A stretch of DNA of 64,000 bases from Psychroserpens algicola (GCF_014526325.1 NZ_JACNMJ010000001.1:62001-126000), one strand, 5' to 3'. Positions 7,957-18,705 are shown, counted from the stretch's first letter. Numbers and translations: made by a program. The notes: generated by a model not told the origin, from the letters alone.

Positions 7957-10900
7957 ATGAAACATTGCTACTTAACAACATTAACTTTACTTGTTTTTGC
8001 CTTTGGCTTCAGCCAATCTACAATCGTTACTGTTGACAGACCAAATATCATTGGACCTACAGCTACAGGAAATTCACCTGAAATAGCTTCAACAGGACTC
8101 GTTAGAGGCTCTGGAGTGTCACTGGCTAGTTCAGGAGCTAATTTCACATCAAACCAATGGAATGGAACTTCTCAAGCAGAAGCTGTAACTAACAACGACT
8201 ATATTGAATGGTCGGTTAGTGCTAGTGCAGATAATAGTATTGAAATTACTGAATTTGATATTCGTAATAGAAGAAATGCTAACGGCCCAACTAATTGGCA
8301 AGTATTTTACAGTCTGGATAACTTTACTACTCCAGGAATTGCGGCCATTCCTGTACAAACGTCGACTGCTACAGCTTCTAACTTCAATTTTAACGGCTTA
8401 AGCATTATTTCAGGTACTGCTGGAACTGTAACCTTCAGGTTATACGCATGGAATTCGGTTACCAATAATGGCTGGTTTAGAATTGCAGCCAGAAATGCCT
8501 GGTCAGATTTTGGAATCGCCAGTCCAGGTTTACGTATCATTGGAACCATAACAACAACGACATTAAACAGCACTGAATCAAATATTATTGCTACGGCTTT
8601 TGATCCAACAGACAATATTGATTATACATCTTATAATGCGACCTCTGGTTTAACAACGTCTAATGCGATTAAAATAGGTGAATTTACAATTCAGGATGGT
8701 GGTAATGATTTAACCGATACCGATGTAGTTTCAACAATTTTAACCGGATTAAGTTTCGACATTACTAATAATGAAAATATTGCTGCATTAGCTCTATTTG
8801 ATGGTTCGACTAATATTTCTGAAGTCACTTCAATTTCAAGCACAGTAGATTTTAGTGGAATTATAGGTCTTTCTGCTCCAGACGAAAGTTCAAAGACTTT
8901 TGATGTTTACGCAACATTCAATTCTGTAGTTACTGATAATGATCAAATCCAACTTACAATCAGTTCAGCATTAGCCGATGCTGTACTTGGTTCAACGTTC
9001 AACGATTTTGATGGTGGTGGTGCTCAAACACCAATTGCAGGAGACGACAACCGTATAGAAGTTACGGCGACCGCATTCGAGTTTGAACAACAACCAACCG
9101 ATACCTACCAATTTGAAATCATGACACCTTTCCCAATTGTTATTGCTGTTGATGGAAATGGTAATCAAGATTTAGATTACAATGGTACTATTTCTGTAGT
9201 CGCTGCTGGTTCTTTAGAGCCTTCTCTTATAAATTACACGATGACTAATGGTAGTGCAACATTTGATTCCATTGTATTTACTGAAAAAGAAACTGTGACG
9301 ACCTTATTAGCATTTGGAGGTGGCTTATCACCTGCAGTAAGTGATCCTTTTGATGTTAATGGCCCTTTAATTTGCATTGCTGTTCAAGATTTTGATGCTT
9401 CAACACCAGAATGGAACTACTCTTCAAACGTTGCTACATTTGATAACGGTTGGGGAACCGATGGTTATTATGGTCTCATTGACATTTCAAGTGCTTCTCC
9501 TTTAGATAACTCTTCTTTTTCTAATACTATATTTGGTGAAAATGACCTTAACGACGAAGGCGATAATGGCACAACGGGGTTTGCGACCTTATCATTTGAC
9601 CCAATAGACATTAGCAGTTTTGAGAATGTTAAATTATCATTTGACTGGGATGTTCATGGTTATGTCAATAACAGCGACGATGCACAATACAGACTTGTGT
9701 ATGATGGTGTTAACCAACCTGTCGTTTTTCTGTTAGACGGAAATGGAGCAATAGATACTGATGAAGGAACAGTTTCGATAGATATTCCTGATGCTGTTTC
9801 AACTATAGCTTTACAAATTAGAGTAAGAAATAACGGTATAAACGGTTACTCAGGTTTTGATAACTTTAAATTAGTAAGTGTTTTTGACGGACTTCTTTAT
9901 GTTGATAATGGCTGGTCACCTAACCCACCTTCAGACACAACAGGAACCGATAATGCCTATGTATTAGATGGCACTTACAATGTCGCAACAAATATCGAGC
10001 TTAACAATTTATATGTAAATATTGATGCTGCAACATCAATTAGTGCCGGACAATCGATAACCACTAACTCAGGACTAGTTAACAATGGTACTTTTGAGTT
10101 AAACTCAGTTTCAACTTCTTATTCTAGTTTAATTGTTAATGGTGCAGTGGATGGCGATGTCATTTACAAAAGACATGTTAATACAACATCTGATCCTGGT
10201 GAAAGTGGTGAAAACGATTTAATATCTGCTCCAGTTTATGGTCAGACCTTTGGAGATTTTGCTGCTGCAAATTCCAATATCGTAGAAAACCCAAGTGATG
10301 TATCAGTTAAGCTATTTGGACCTTTTAATAAATTCACAGGACTTTACCAGTCTTATGATCTTGATGTCCCAGCCGATGCCAATGCTATTTTAGATGTAGC
10401 TAATGGTTATAGAGCGGCTTCAACAAATTCTGATACATTTACTTTTGAAGGATTGGTTGCAAATACTGTAATATCAAAACCTATAGTTGTTTCTGGTCCA
10501 AATTCTCCTGAATGGAATCTTATCGGAAACCCTTATCCATCTTATTTAAAACTATCTGACTTTTTAGCTAGTAATAATTCTGAGTTTGACCCTCCTAGTG
10601 CTGGTATTTACGGTTATGACGGAGATGCTTCTGATGGATGGCAAATATGGAATTTAGCCTATTCGGATGCAAACCCTAATGCTAAAATCACACCTGGCCA
10701 AGGCTTTTTAGTAGCGTCTAAAGCAGGAGGCGCAACCATAACTTTTACGCCTACCATGCGTACTATTGGTACAACTGATGATTTTATTGCTGGAAGATCG
10801 GGCAGCCAAACTTTAGCACATTTAAAACTTCAAATGCGAACTACCGATGCATCATACAATACTGACATTTATTTTAATGATAATGCGTCGCTAGGAATGG

Positions 10901-11499
10901 ACATTGGTTATGATTCATCCCTTTTTAGTAATTATACACCATCATTTTCACTGTATTCTCATTTAGTAAATGATAATACTGGATTAAATCTAGCTGTTCA
11001 ATCCGTGAATTATGATGCTATAAATGATGTCGTCATTCCATTAGGAGTTCATGCAAATCAAGGTGAACAAATAACAATAAGCATTTTTGAAACGAATATT
11101 CAAAGTGATATAGACGTTTACTTAGAAGACACTTTAGCAAATACGTTTACTTTATTAAATGCTTCAGATTATGTATTTACATCTAATACTAGCTTATCTG
11201 GAACAGGGCGTTTCTTCTTAAGGTTTTCTGGAGATGCTTTATCAACTCCTGAAACTAACTTTGATACCATTCAAATTTATACGACAAAAACACCTAAAGT
11301 TCTTCATATAAATGGTGTATTACAAAATGACACAAAAACTACAATCTTTGATATTCAAGGGCGCTTAATTATGAGCGAAACTTTAAATCAAAATAATAGC
11401 GATCATCAAATTGATATTTCGAACATAAAATCTGGTGTATATATTGTAAGACTGGATAATGGTTTACAACAAAAATCTCAGAAGGTAATTATTAGATAA
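7957..11499 (+). CDS. Large T9SS-secreted surface protein (type A sorting domain), paralogue 1
   Basis: About 1180 aa. The chosen ATG gives a compact Sec signal peptide (MKHCYLTTLTLLVFAFGFSQ); the ATG six codons upstream (7939) would add polar residues, and the next paralogue starts at the equivalent MKH. After a beta-rich N-terminal domain comes a domain shared with paralogue 2 (around SNAIKIGEFTIQD and VTDNDQIQLTISSA), then a choice-of-anchor-like beta-sandwich (about 480-650). From about residue 720 runs the C-terminal module common to all three proteins (DLISAPV, EWNLIGNPYPSYL, PGQGFLVAS, IPLGVHANQGEQ). The last 80 residues are a T9SS type A sorting domain (FDIQGRLI, SGVYIVRLDNG, QKVIIR). 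The protein is probably exported to the surface; its function is unknown, with adhesion plausible. Confidence 0.85.
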   Translation: MKHCYLTTLTLLVFAFGFSQSTIVTVDRPNIIGPTATGNSPEIASTGLVRGSGVSLASSGANFTSNQWNGTSQAEAVTNNDYIEWSVSASADNSIEITEFDIRNRRNANGPTNWQVFYSLDNFTTPGIAAIPVQTSTATASNFNFNGLSIISGTAGTVTFRLYAWNSVTNNGWFRIAARNAWSDFGIASPGLRIIGTITTTTLNSTESNIIATAFDPTDNIDYTSYNATSGLTTSNAIKIGEFTIQDGGNDLTDTDVVSTILTGLSFDITNNENIAALALFDGSTNISEVTSISSTVDFSGIIGLSAPDESSKTFDVYATFNSVVTDNDQIQLTISSALADAVLGSTFNDFDGGGAQTPIAGDDNRIEVTATAFEFEQQPTDTYQFEIMTPFPIVIAVDGNGNQDLDYNGTISVVAAGSLEPSLINYTMTNGSATFDSIVFTEKETVTTLLAFGGGLSPAVSDPFDVNGPLICIAVQDFDASTPEWNYSSNVATFDNGWGTDGYYGLIDISSASPLDNSSFSNTIFGENDLNDEGDNGTTGFATLSFDPIDISSFENVKLSFDWDVHGYVNNSDDAQYRLVYDGVNQPVVFLLDGNGAIDTDEGTVSIDIPDAVSTIALQIRVRNNGINGYSGFDNFKLVSVFDGLLYVDNGWSPNPPSDTTGTDNAYVLDGTYNVATNIELNNLYVNIDAATSISAGQSITTNSGLVNNGTFELNSVSTSYSSLIVNGAVDGDVIYKRHVNTTSDPGESGENDLISAPVYGQTFGDFAAANSNIVENPSDVSVKLFGPFNKFTGLYQSYDLDVPADANAILDVANGYRAASTNSDTFTFEGLVANTVISKPIVVSGPNSPEWNLIGNPYPSYLKLSDFLASNNSEFDPPSAGIYGYDGDASDGWQIWNLAYSDANPNAKITPGQGFLVASKAGGATITFTPTMRTIGTTDDFIAGRSGSQTLAHLKLQMRTTDASYNTDIYFNDNASLGMDIGYDSSLFSNYTPSFSLYSHLVNDNTGLNLAVQSVNYDAINDVVIPLGVHANQGEQITISIFETNIQSDIDVYLEDTLANTFTLLNASDYVFTSNTSLSGTGRFFLRFSGDALSTPETNFDTIQIYTTKTPKVLHINGVLQNDTKTTIFDIQGRLIMSETLNQNNSDHQIDISNIKSGVYIVRLDNGLQQKSQKVIIR

Positions 11500-11521
11500 A
11501 TATTCTTCCCTAATAAAATTT

Positions 11522-11554
11522 AAAAGCACGCATTTTAATGTGTGCTTTTTTTTG
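11522..11554 (+). terminator. Rho-independent terminator after T9SS paralogue 1
   Basis: An 11-bp stem (arms from AAAAGCAC at 11522 and GTGCTTTT near 11542, one G-U pair) with a 6-base loop is followed by a run of eight or more T. Confidence 0.85.
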
Positions 11555-11625
11555 GTCTATAATCAACTTTTATGTTTCGTAACTATTTAATAACAATACC
11601 AAATATTGTAATTAAGAAGAATTAC

Positions 11626-11633
11626 TATATTTG
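11626..11633 (+). promoter_or_regulatory. Promoter of T9SS paralogue 2 (TATATTTG, with upstream TTG)
   Basis: An exact TAnnTTTG box with a TTG at 11606-11608, 17 bases upstream, in the -33 position expected for Bacteroidota. It lies between the terminator of the previous gene and the ATG at 11705. Confidence 0.7.
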
Positions 11634-11704
11634 CAATCCCTTATTCTCAAAGCGTTTAGGGGATTTTTAAGGTTTTACCGATTAACGACATATTTTATCG
11701 ATAT

Positions 11705-14700
11705 ATGAAACATTTTTACACTTTTTTACTACTTCTTTTATTAGGGAATTTAGGATTTGGACAGACGACAATCTGGGTTGAAGATTTTGAAACAGATGGT
11801 GACTCTGGCATTCGTTATAGTTCATCTAACACTTTCAACGACGGAACTAATGACCATTTTGGAAGAACAGACGGCTCTGATATTAGTGGAACTTATAATT
11901 TACCAAATAACTCGTTTTTTTGGGCTGGTGAAGATTTAGATGATAATGGTGGAGATGGATCTCCTACAAAAACTATTACTTTCAACTCAATTAATATCTC
12001 AGGATATACGGATATTACATTTAAAGGATTATTTGCATCTGGAAATGGTGGTTCTGGTTGGGATGATGGTGACATTCTTTATTTAGAATATAGCCTTGAT
12101 GGTGGCCCATATCAGAAATTTATACAGTTTGCTTCTCCGAGTGGCGGTTCTAATGTAGGATTGAATCATGATCCTAATTTAGATGGTACTGGCGAAGGAG
12201 CAGCAATTACAACAACTTTCACTGAATACTCTTCTTTATTAGGAGTTACAGGAAATTCTATTCAAATAAGATTATTTGTGAGTGCAAACTCAGCAAGTGA
12301 AGAATTTGGATTTGACAACTTGATTCTAGAAGGAATTCTTGCATCATCTGGCCCTAACAACCCAGATGCTTTTTCAGCAGCTGTAGTATCCTCATCGCAA
12401 ATCAATTTAAACTACGACGATAATGCAGATGGTGATGATGTGGTGATTGTATTTAATACCGATAACAATTTTGATACACCATCAGGAACACCAACTGTAG
12501 GTAATGATTTTGGTGATGATGAAATCTTATTTATAGGCAATACCTCAGGAACGTTTAACCATACCGGATTAACCGAAAACACCACCTATTACTATAGAGC
12601 CTATTCTTATGATGGCACTGATTATTCTGTAGGATTAAGTGCTGATGCTACAACGCCTTGTAATGCTATTGTCGTTACCAATTTAAGTCCGTTTCAAGAA
12701 GGATTTGAAGGCGGAACGGTTCCTCCGAGCTGTTGGGCATCTTTTAGAGGTACGAATGGTTTGGGAACTGCTCAAGATTGGGAACTTAGTACTACTCCAA
12801 ATTCTGGAATCAATGCTGCTTTTGTGAGATACGAGAATGTAAGTGGCGGAAATGCAGAAGACTGGTTAGTAACACCAGCATTAGATCTAAGCACATTGAC
12901 AAATACAGAATTATCTTTTTTCACTAGAGATGCTGGTTTTGGTGATGATAGTGATTATTCTATTAGAGTTTCTACAACATCACAAACAGATCAAGGGACA
13001 TTTTCAACAGTGAATTCATATACCGCTTTTGGAAATACTTACATTAATGAAATAGTTGACCTATCTAGTTTTGATGGTCAAACCATTTACATCGCCTTTG
13101 TAATGTCCCAAGATAATGGAGATAGTTGGTACCTTGATGATATTGAAGTTAAAGAAGGAACTTCAAAACTATCTGATATCGTTGAAGCAAATTATGACGA
13201 ACCTAATAATATTGATTATACCTTATTCCCTAACGCAACACCTTTAACAACTAGTAATGCTATTAAAATTGGAGAGTTTACTATTAGAGATGAAGGCGGA
13301 GCACCAGATACTGATGGATTAGGAACAACACTTACAGATATTACGTTTACTGTTGATGGATTCGAAAATATAGATGCGATTGCTTTATTTGACGGACCAG
13401 CAAATGTAGGAGAAGTGACTAATGTTACTGCAAGCACAACATTCAATAGTTTAAATTCTGGAAGTGGAATTACAGCTACAACTGGCTCAAGTACTACATT
13501 TTGGGTATATGCTACATTTAAAACAACAGTTACTGATAATGATCAAATTCAATTAACAATAAGTTCAGCTACGGCAGATTCAAGTGGTTCAACCTTTGCG
13601 ACATCAGATGCTGGTGGCGCAACAAATGATCTTACTGAAACAGATGATAATAGAATTGAAGTTACAGCTAGTCAATTAGTATTTTCTCAACAACCACCTT
13701 CTTCAGTTGCAATCAATGCAGCTATGGCTGACGTCATTGTTGAAGCTCAGGATATCAATAATAATGTTGACAGTGATTTTATTTCTAACATAGATATTAC
13801 CTCAACAGGTGCATTAAGTGCAAGTCCAGTTTCTGAAACGGCTATAGCAGGTATTGCTACGTTTAGCACGATAACACATACAGCTGCTGATACAAATTTG
13901 GAATTAACAGCGACTGACGGTACTTTTCTGGTAACTAGTACTACATTTGATGTTTCTGTTTTACCATCAGTAATTGCAATTCAAGATTTTGAGACGAGCC
14001 CACAAACACCTGTATTTAATTACTCAAATACAAATGGAGGGTTTGCCACAGGATCTGGCCCTGTACCTAATGATGATAATTTCGTATCTGGCACCAGAGG
14101 ATGGGAAGCAAATAATGAGACTTCAACACTTACTTTTGGACCTATTGATGTTTCGGGCTACACTGATATTGAATTAGATTTTAGACTAGCTGCTTTTGCC
14201 ACATCTACAAATGGACTTGATGTTGGAGATAACGTTCTTGTAGAAGTTAGTTTAGATAATGGAGCTACATTTTCTGATGAAATTGAGATTAATGGTAATG
14301 ATAATGCCAAGTGGTCTTTTGATACTGGTGAGGCTTCTGCAACTGTTGTTTATGATGGTGATAATAGTCAAGCTAGTTTTGCACCTGCTGGAGGAGGAAA
14401 TAGAACTACTGATGGCTATTCATTTATTTCAGTTACTGATATTACAAATTCAAGTCAATTAGTCATACGAATAACAATGGCTAATAATAGCAGCAATGAA
14501 TTTTGGGTTATAGACGATGTAATACTAAGTGGTATTTTACTTCAAACTAATGACAGTGACTCAGAAATTTATGCAGCTACTCCACAAATAGGCAATTCAA
14601 CAATAATTGCTGCTAACTCAACTACAATTGCAACCGATGCTGAAGTATTTGGTTTCGTTATCGATGACCAAGGTTCTGGTGATGGTTTAGCAACCAACGT

Positions 14701-17700
14701 AACAAAAATGCGTTTTGTACCTGGCTCAGCCAACACGGCTTTATGGTCAACAGCTATTGAAGGTATTACGCTTTACGATGAAAATTTAGTGGATTATACG
14801 CCAGCAGTTACTATTTCTGACACTGAAATTATACTAGATTTTGGTACGCCTATTTCTATTACGGACGGTGGTTCATTAGAGTTTGTATTAGGGTTCTACT
14901 TAAAAACTACAGGTATTGTCGATAATAGTATTGTTCAATTTCAAGTCGATGATTCTGCCAATGGATTTACAGCTGATACTTCAGGTTCTGGTTTTATTGA
15001 CCCATTGACTTCAGGAACCTTCACTGGTCCAGAAACGACAATTAATGTTGTGGCTAGTGATCTCGTATTTGGTCAGCAACCTACAAATACTGAAATCAAT
15101 ATAGCTATTGATCCTGCAGTAATTGTTGATGCTGTTGATACTAATGGCAATCTAGATTTAGACTATACGGACCCTATTGACTTAACTATAACTACGCTTA
15201 CGTTTGCTGGGAGCGCAACAACATCTGTAAACGCCATCAACGGTAGTTCTACGTTTGATAATTTATTAATAAATTCAACAGGAGTTGGCAACTTAACTGC
15301 TAGTTCAACTGGGTTGAATGACAGCTCGTTAAGTGATCCATTTGGTGTGGCTCCAAACCGCTCTAACATTTGGTGTGAAACTTTTACGGATAACTCTTTA
15401 TACAATGTGACTCTTGGAGGTGAAGGAAAAGGTCCTGATACAATTGAAACCGATTATTTCCATATCACTGACGGTTCAGATATTGACATAGCTTATAATG
15501 GAAATAATGGAAACTTTTTCGCTGCTCAGGATATTGATGATGGATCATGGACTGGAAGTGCTAACCCAAGTCAGTTAACATGGACTGGCATTAACATTGA
15601 AGGCTATAGTGGCATACGCTTTTCAGGAAAATTTGCTTCTGCTGCTCTAAACTCAATCGATCCTGCTGATGAAGTTTTAGTTGAATACCGAACAAATGGA
15701 ACTGATCCATGGGTAAGCTTTTTAGCTTTTAAAAACAACGGCATAGATAATAATACTTTTTTCCAAGAAGACACAGATTTTGATGACATAGGAGATGGAA
15801 TACAGTTAACTGATACATTTCAAACATTCAATAAATTATTATTGACAACGGCTTCAGATACAACAATTGATTTGAGATTAACTGTAAGAGTGAATTCTGG
15901 AGCAGAGGATGTCGCTTTTGAAGACTTTAAAATAGAAGGTATTGGAGGAACATATCCAGGAAATGCTGCTACAGGTTTTGATGGCCCATTAGGCACTGGG
16001 AGTTTTGAAATTGATGCTAGCTCTGGCTCTACAATAAATTTCATCTATAATAGAGGTGTAGGTGGTACTCTTGGATTGTTTGAAAACCACATCGTAGTAT
16101 ATATAGATAGTAAAGCAGGTGGAATTACTTCAACTACTAACTTAATTGATGCAGGTGACGATGGAAGAAAAGCTATCTCTGGATTTGATGGTAATCTTTT
16201 AAGATCTGTTGTGAATTTTCCTCCAGGTTTTGAACCTGATTATGCTATATCACTTCATAAAGATTTTGCAGGCTTATTTGAAATAATTGAAAATGGGTCT
16301 CACAACTTTATACAAAGTGCAAACTTAAACCCTTTAGGAAGTAATAACAATGCTAATTATACCTTTAATATCGACTTTTCTAGTATTAATGCATTAGCAG
16401 GAGGTGAAAGCTTTAAGTTTTTAGCTACATATATTAATGCTGCTGGAGCATTTAGATCTAATGAATCTATAGGTGATAACACTGCCACAGGCAATCCTGG
16501 TACAAATCCAATTGAATTCACAACCTATTATCAAGCATCTAGCAGAAAGAAAGGTGGATTAGCACCATCTACAGCTAATGGATTATGGACAACAAGTGAA
16601 ACTTGGGTTAATGGTAATGCGCCTTTAGATGGTGATGAAATTATAATCAACAATACGGTTAACCTTAACACAGATTACACCACAAATGACATAGAAATTA
16701 CTGCTACAGGAATTTTCACTGTTAATTCGGCTTCTGATTTTGAAATCACTGGAGGTGTTGTTGGTAGTGGACTATTTAATGTGAATGGTGATTTAATTAT
16801 TTCTGAAGGTGGATTCACAAACATAGTACCAACATACACAACAGGTTCTAGTTTAACTTATAATAATATTCTTGCAACATATAATAGATTTAACGAATGG
16901 CAACCTGGAACAACAGTTGGATTAGGCGTACCAGACAATGTTATTATTGATAACTCTGATTTAGATCTAAGCAATCCTAGTGCAAATATAACTGTTGAAA
17001 ATTTCGCTGTCGGTAATAATGTATCTGTATTCAATGGCGGAAACCTAAATATTGACCCAACAAAGTCATTAACTGTAAACGGTGATTTCGCTAATGTGAT
17101 TTCAACAGTTAATATGAATTCAAATTCGCAGAAATATTCTAGTTTAATAGTTGGTGGAACTTCTATTGGTGAGGTAACATATAAACGTCACGTTAATACA
17201 TTTAATAATACCACTGGAACTACTACTGGTCAAAACGATTTAATATCAGCCCCAGTTACCAATAGTAGTCAAACATTTTTAGCTTTTAGAACAGTAAACA
17301 CTAATATTCCTACAGGAACAATTGGTGGTGTTCCATCATTTTTATTCGGTCCTTTTGATAATGACGCTAACACTTATATTAACTATAATGCATCTAATGA
17401 TAGTGATGTTTTAACTGCTGGAGTTGGATATCGCTCTGCTTCTACTAATACTTCAACATTTACATTTGTTGGAGATGTCGAAACTAATAGTGTTACAGTT
17501 GGTATTGATGTTGGTGCATTAAGCGAATGGAATCTTATTGGTAACCCTTATCCATCTTACATCTCAATGTTAGAGTTTTTAACAGAAAACGATGGTGCTT
17601 TTAACAGTTCATCTTCTGGAATTTATGGATATGATGGTGATGCTACTGACGGATTTGTTGTTCGTAATTTAGGATACTTTGTGTTAAACCCTGACGAGCT

Positions 17701-18523
17701 TATAGCACCAGGACAAGGGTTTTTAGTAGCCTCTGTTAATCCTGCAGCTACAGTTAATTTTACACCAGCTATGAGAATGACTGGTTCTTCTGATGATTTT
17801 ATTATGGGTAGACAAGGCTTTTCTGAAAATGCCTTTATCACTTTAGAAATAAGTAAAGACGATCTAATGTATATGACAGATTTGTATTTCTTAACAGAAA
17901 ATGTATCTCTAGGGCTTGATCCAGGATATGACACTAGTGTATTTGGAAACGTAGCTCCTGATGATTTTGCAATTTTCTCTCATCTTATTGAAAGCAATGA
18001 AGGGATTGACATGGCAATTCAATCATTACCTTCATCTAGTTTGTCTAGTGTAATTGTTCCTTTAGGTGTTAATGTAAATAATGGTGAGCAATTTACTATC
18101 AGTATCAAAGCGTCGAGTTTACCTGAAAGTATTGATGTATATTTAGAAGATACTATAAACAATACACTTACACTACTAAACAATAGTGACTATGTGTATA
18201 CAGCAACTACAGATATTAATGACACAGGGAGATATTTTTTAAGATTTACTGAAAACTCATTATCAACTCAAGAAAACAGTTTTGATAACTTAAACATCTA
18301 CAATTCGAAAACAACTAAAGAAATTGTAGTTAATGGACAATTATTAGAGAACACTATATGTAACATCTATGATATTCAAGGTAGAATTATATTCTCTACT
18401 ACTGATTTAGATTACACCTCTCTAGAAAACAGAATAGATGTTTCAACAGTAAGTACAGGAGTTTATATTATTAAGTTACAAAGTAATAACTTAGAAAGAA
18501 CTCAAAAACTGGTTATTGAGTAA
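11705..18523 (+). CDS. Very large multidomain T9SS-secreted surface protein (type A sorting domain), paralogue 2
   Basis: 2272 aa with a signal peptide (about residues 1-20, ending LGNLGFGQ). In order there are: a choice-of-anchor beta-sandwich (about 25-215), a fibronectin type III-like domain (about 215-315, ending YYYRAYSYDGTDYSVG), a cleaved-adhesin/choice-of-anchor J domain (about 325-490, WLVTPALDLS and WYLDDIEVKEG), the domain shared with paralogue 1 (about 500-660), and further beta-sandwich repeats (about 760-1400). A region around 1420-1600 looks DOMON-like, followed by a W-rich segment resembling a G8-type strand repeat (LWTTSETWVNGNAPLDGDEI). The common C-terminal module begins near residue 1810 and ends in the T9SS sorting domain. 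It is Asp/Asn/Thr-rich, as expected for a calcium-binding surface adhesin, but no enzyme motif is visible. Confidence 0.85.
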   Translation: MKHFYTFLLLLLLGNLGFGQTTIWVEDFETDGDSGIRYSSSNTFNDGTNDHFGRTDGSDISGTYNLPNNSFFWAGEDLDDNGGDGSPTKTITFNSINISGYTDITFKGLFASGNGGSGWDDGDILYLEYSLDGGPYQKFIQFASPSGGSNVGLNHDPNLDGTGEGAAITTTFTEYSSLLGVTGNSIQIRLFVSANSASEEFGFDNLILEGILASSGPNNPDAFSAAVVSSSQINLNYDDNADGDDVVIVFNTDNNFDTPSGTPTVGNDFGDDEILFIGNTSGTFNHTGLTENTTYYYRAYSYDGTDYSVGLSADATTPCNAIVVTNLSPFQEGFEGGTVPPSCWASFRGTNGLGTAQDWELSTTPNSGINAAFVRYENVSGGNAEDWLVTPALDLSTLTNTELSFFTRDAGFGDDSDYSIRVSTTSQTDQGTFSTVNSYTAFGNTYINEIVDLSSFDGQTIYIAFVMSQDNGDSWYLDDIEVKEGTSKLSDIVEANYDEPNNIDYTLFPNATPLTTSNAIKIGEFTIRDEGGAPDTDGLGTTLTDITFTVDGFENIDAIALFDGPANVGEVTNVTASTTFNSLNSGSGITATTGSSTTFWVYATFKTTVTDNDQIQLTISSATADSSGSTFATSDAGGATNDLTETDDNRIEVTASQLVFSQQPPSSVAINAAMADVIVEAQDINNNVDSDFISNIDITSTGALSASPVSETAIAGIATFSTITHTAADTNLELTATDGTFLVTSTTFDVSVLPSVIAIQDFETSPQTPVFNYSNTNGGFATGSGPVPNDDNFVSGTRGWEANNETSTLTFGPIDVSGYTDIELDFRLAAFATSTNGLDVGDNVLVEVSLDNGATFSDEIEINGNDNAKWSFDTGEASATVVYDGDNSQASFAPAGGGNRTTDGYSFISVTDITNSSQLVIRITMANNSSNEFWVIDDVILSGILLQTNDSDSEIYAATPQIGNSTIIAANSTTIATDAEVFGFVIDDQGSGDGLATNVTKMRFVPGSANTALWSTAIEGITLYDENLVDYTPAVTISDTEIILDFGTPISITDGGSLEFVLGFYLKTTGIVDNSIVQFQVDDSANGFTADTSGSGFIDPLTSGTFTGPETTINVVASDLVFGQQPTNTEINIAIDPAVIVDAVDTNGNLDLDYTDPIDLTITTLTFAGSATTSVNAINGSSTFDNLLINSTGVGNLTASSTGLNDSSLSDPFGVAPNRSNIWCETFTDNSLYNVTLGGEGKGPDTIETDYFHITDGSDIDIAYNGNNGNFFAAQDIDDGSWTGSANPSQLTWTGINIEGYSGIRFSGKFASAALNSIDPADEVLVEYRTNGTDPWVSFLAFKNNGIDNNTFFQEDTDFDDIGDGIQLTDTFQTFNKLLLTTASDTTIDLRLTVRVNSGAEDVAFEDFKIEGIGGTYPGNAATGFDGPLGTGSFEIDASSGSTINFIYNRGVGGTLGLFENHIVVYIDSKAGGITSTTNLIDAGDDGRKAISGFDGNLLRSVVNFPPGFEPDYAISLHKDFAGLFEIIENGSHNFIQSANLNPLGSNNNANYTFNIDFSSINALAGGESFKFLATYINAAGAFRSNESIGDNTATGNPGTNPIEFTTYYQASSRKKGGLAPSTANGLWTTSETWVNGNAPLDGDEIIINNTVNLNTDYTTNDIEITATGIFTVNSASDFEITGGVVGSGLFNVNGDLIISEGGFTNIVPTYTTGSSLTYNNILATYNRFNEWQPGTTVGLGVPDNVIIDNSDLDLSNPSANITVENFAVGNNVSVFNGGNLNIDPTKSLTVNGDFANVISTVNMNSNSQKYSSLIVGGTSIGEVTYKRHVNTFNNTTGTTTGQNDLISAPVTNSSQTFLAFRTVNTNIPTGTIGGVPSFLFGPFDNDANTYINYNASNDSDVLTAGVGYRSASTNTSTFTFVGDVETNSVTVGIDVGALSEWNLIGNPYPSYISMLEFLTENDGAFNSSSSGIYGYDGDATDGFVVRNLGYFVLNPDELIAPGQGFLVASVNPAATVNFTPAMRMTGSSDDFIMGRQGFSENAFITLEISKDDLMYMTDLYFLTENVSLGLDPGYDTSVFGNVAPDDFAIFSHLIESNEGIDMAIQSLPSSSLSSVIVPLGVNVNNGEQFTISIKASSLPESIDVYLEDTINNTLTLLNNSDYVYTATTDINDTGRYFLRFTENSLSTQENSFDNLNIYNSKTTKEIVVNGQLLENTICNIYDIQGRIIFSTTDLDYTSLENRIDVSTVSTGVYIIKLQSNNLERTQKLVIE

Positions 18524-18545
18524 ACATTCAAGTTACAAATAACAT

Positions 18546-18584
18546 AAAAGACATATTCTGTATTTTGGAATATGTCTTTTTTTT
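18546..18584 (+). terminator. Strong rho-independent terminator after T9SS paralogue 2
   Basis: A perfect 13-bp stem, AAAAGACATATTC (18546-18558) with GAATATGTCTTTT (18568-18580), a 9-base loop and a run of eight T. Confidence 0.92.
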
Positions 18585-18643
18585 ATCGAATAATTAGTAC
18601 ATCAACATGTGACCTTTTTTCATAAATAGGTCTAAATAATGAA

Positions 18644-18680
18644 TACTTATCAACACGAAAACGTTTTCGTGTTATAAGTA
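18644..18680. promoter_or_regulatory. 37-bp near-perfect palindrome, candidate operator of T9SS paralogue 3
   Basis: The core is a perfect 22-bp palindrome, half-site AACACGAAAAC (18652-18662), extended outward by TACTTAT (18644-18650) and its complement ATAAGTA (18674-18680) with one unpaired C at 18651. The centre reads AAAACGTTTT with a central CG, the hallmark of LacI/GalR-family operators and very close to the 16-bp E. coli PurR site. It ends 14 bases before a promoter-like TATCTTTA (18695-18702), covering the -33 region, where a bound repressor would block transcription. It has no T-run, so a terminator is unlikely. Confidence 0.6.
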
Positions 18681-18705
18681 TATACAAGTTAATGTATCTT
18701 TACAT

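Noticed and set aside
11635-11665. 9-bp inverted repeat AATCCCTTA / TAGGGGATT before paralogue 2
   Set aside because: Its left arm starts at or before the predicted transcription start, so it would not be fully in the mRNA, and it contains a G-U pair; too weak to call.
18644-18680. Palindrome as a terminator of T9SS paralogue 2
   Set aside because: A strong terminator already lies at 18546-18584, and the palindrome has no T-run.
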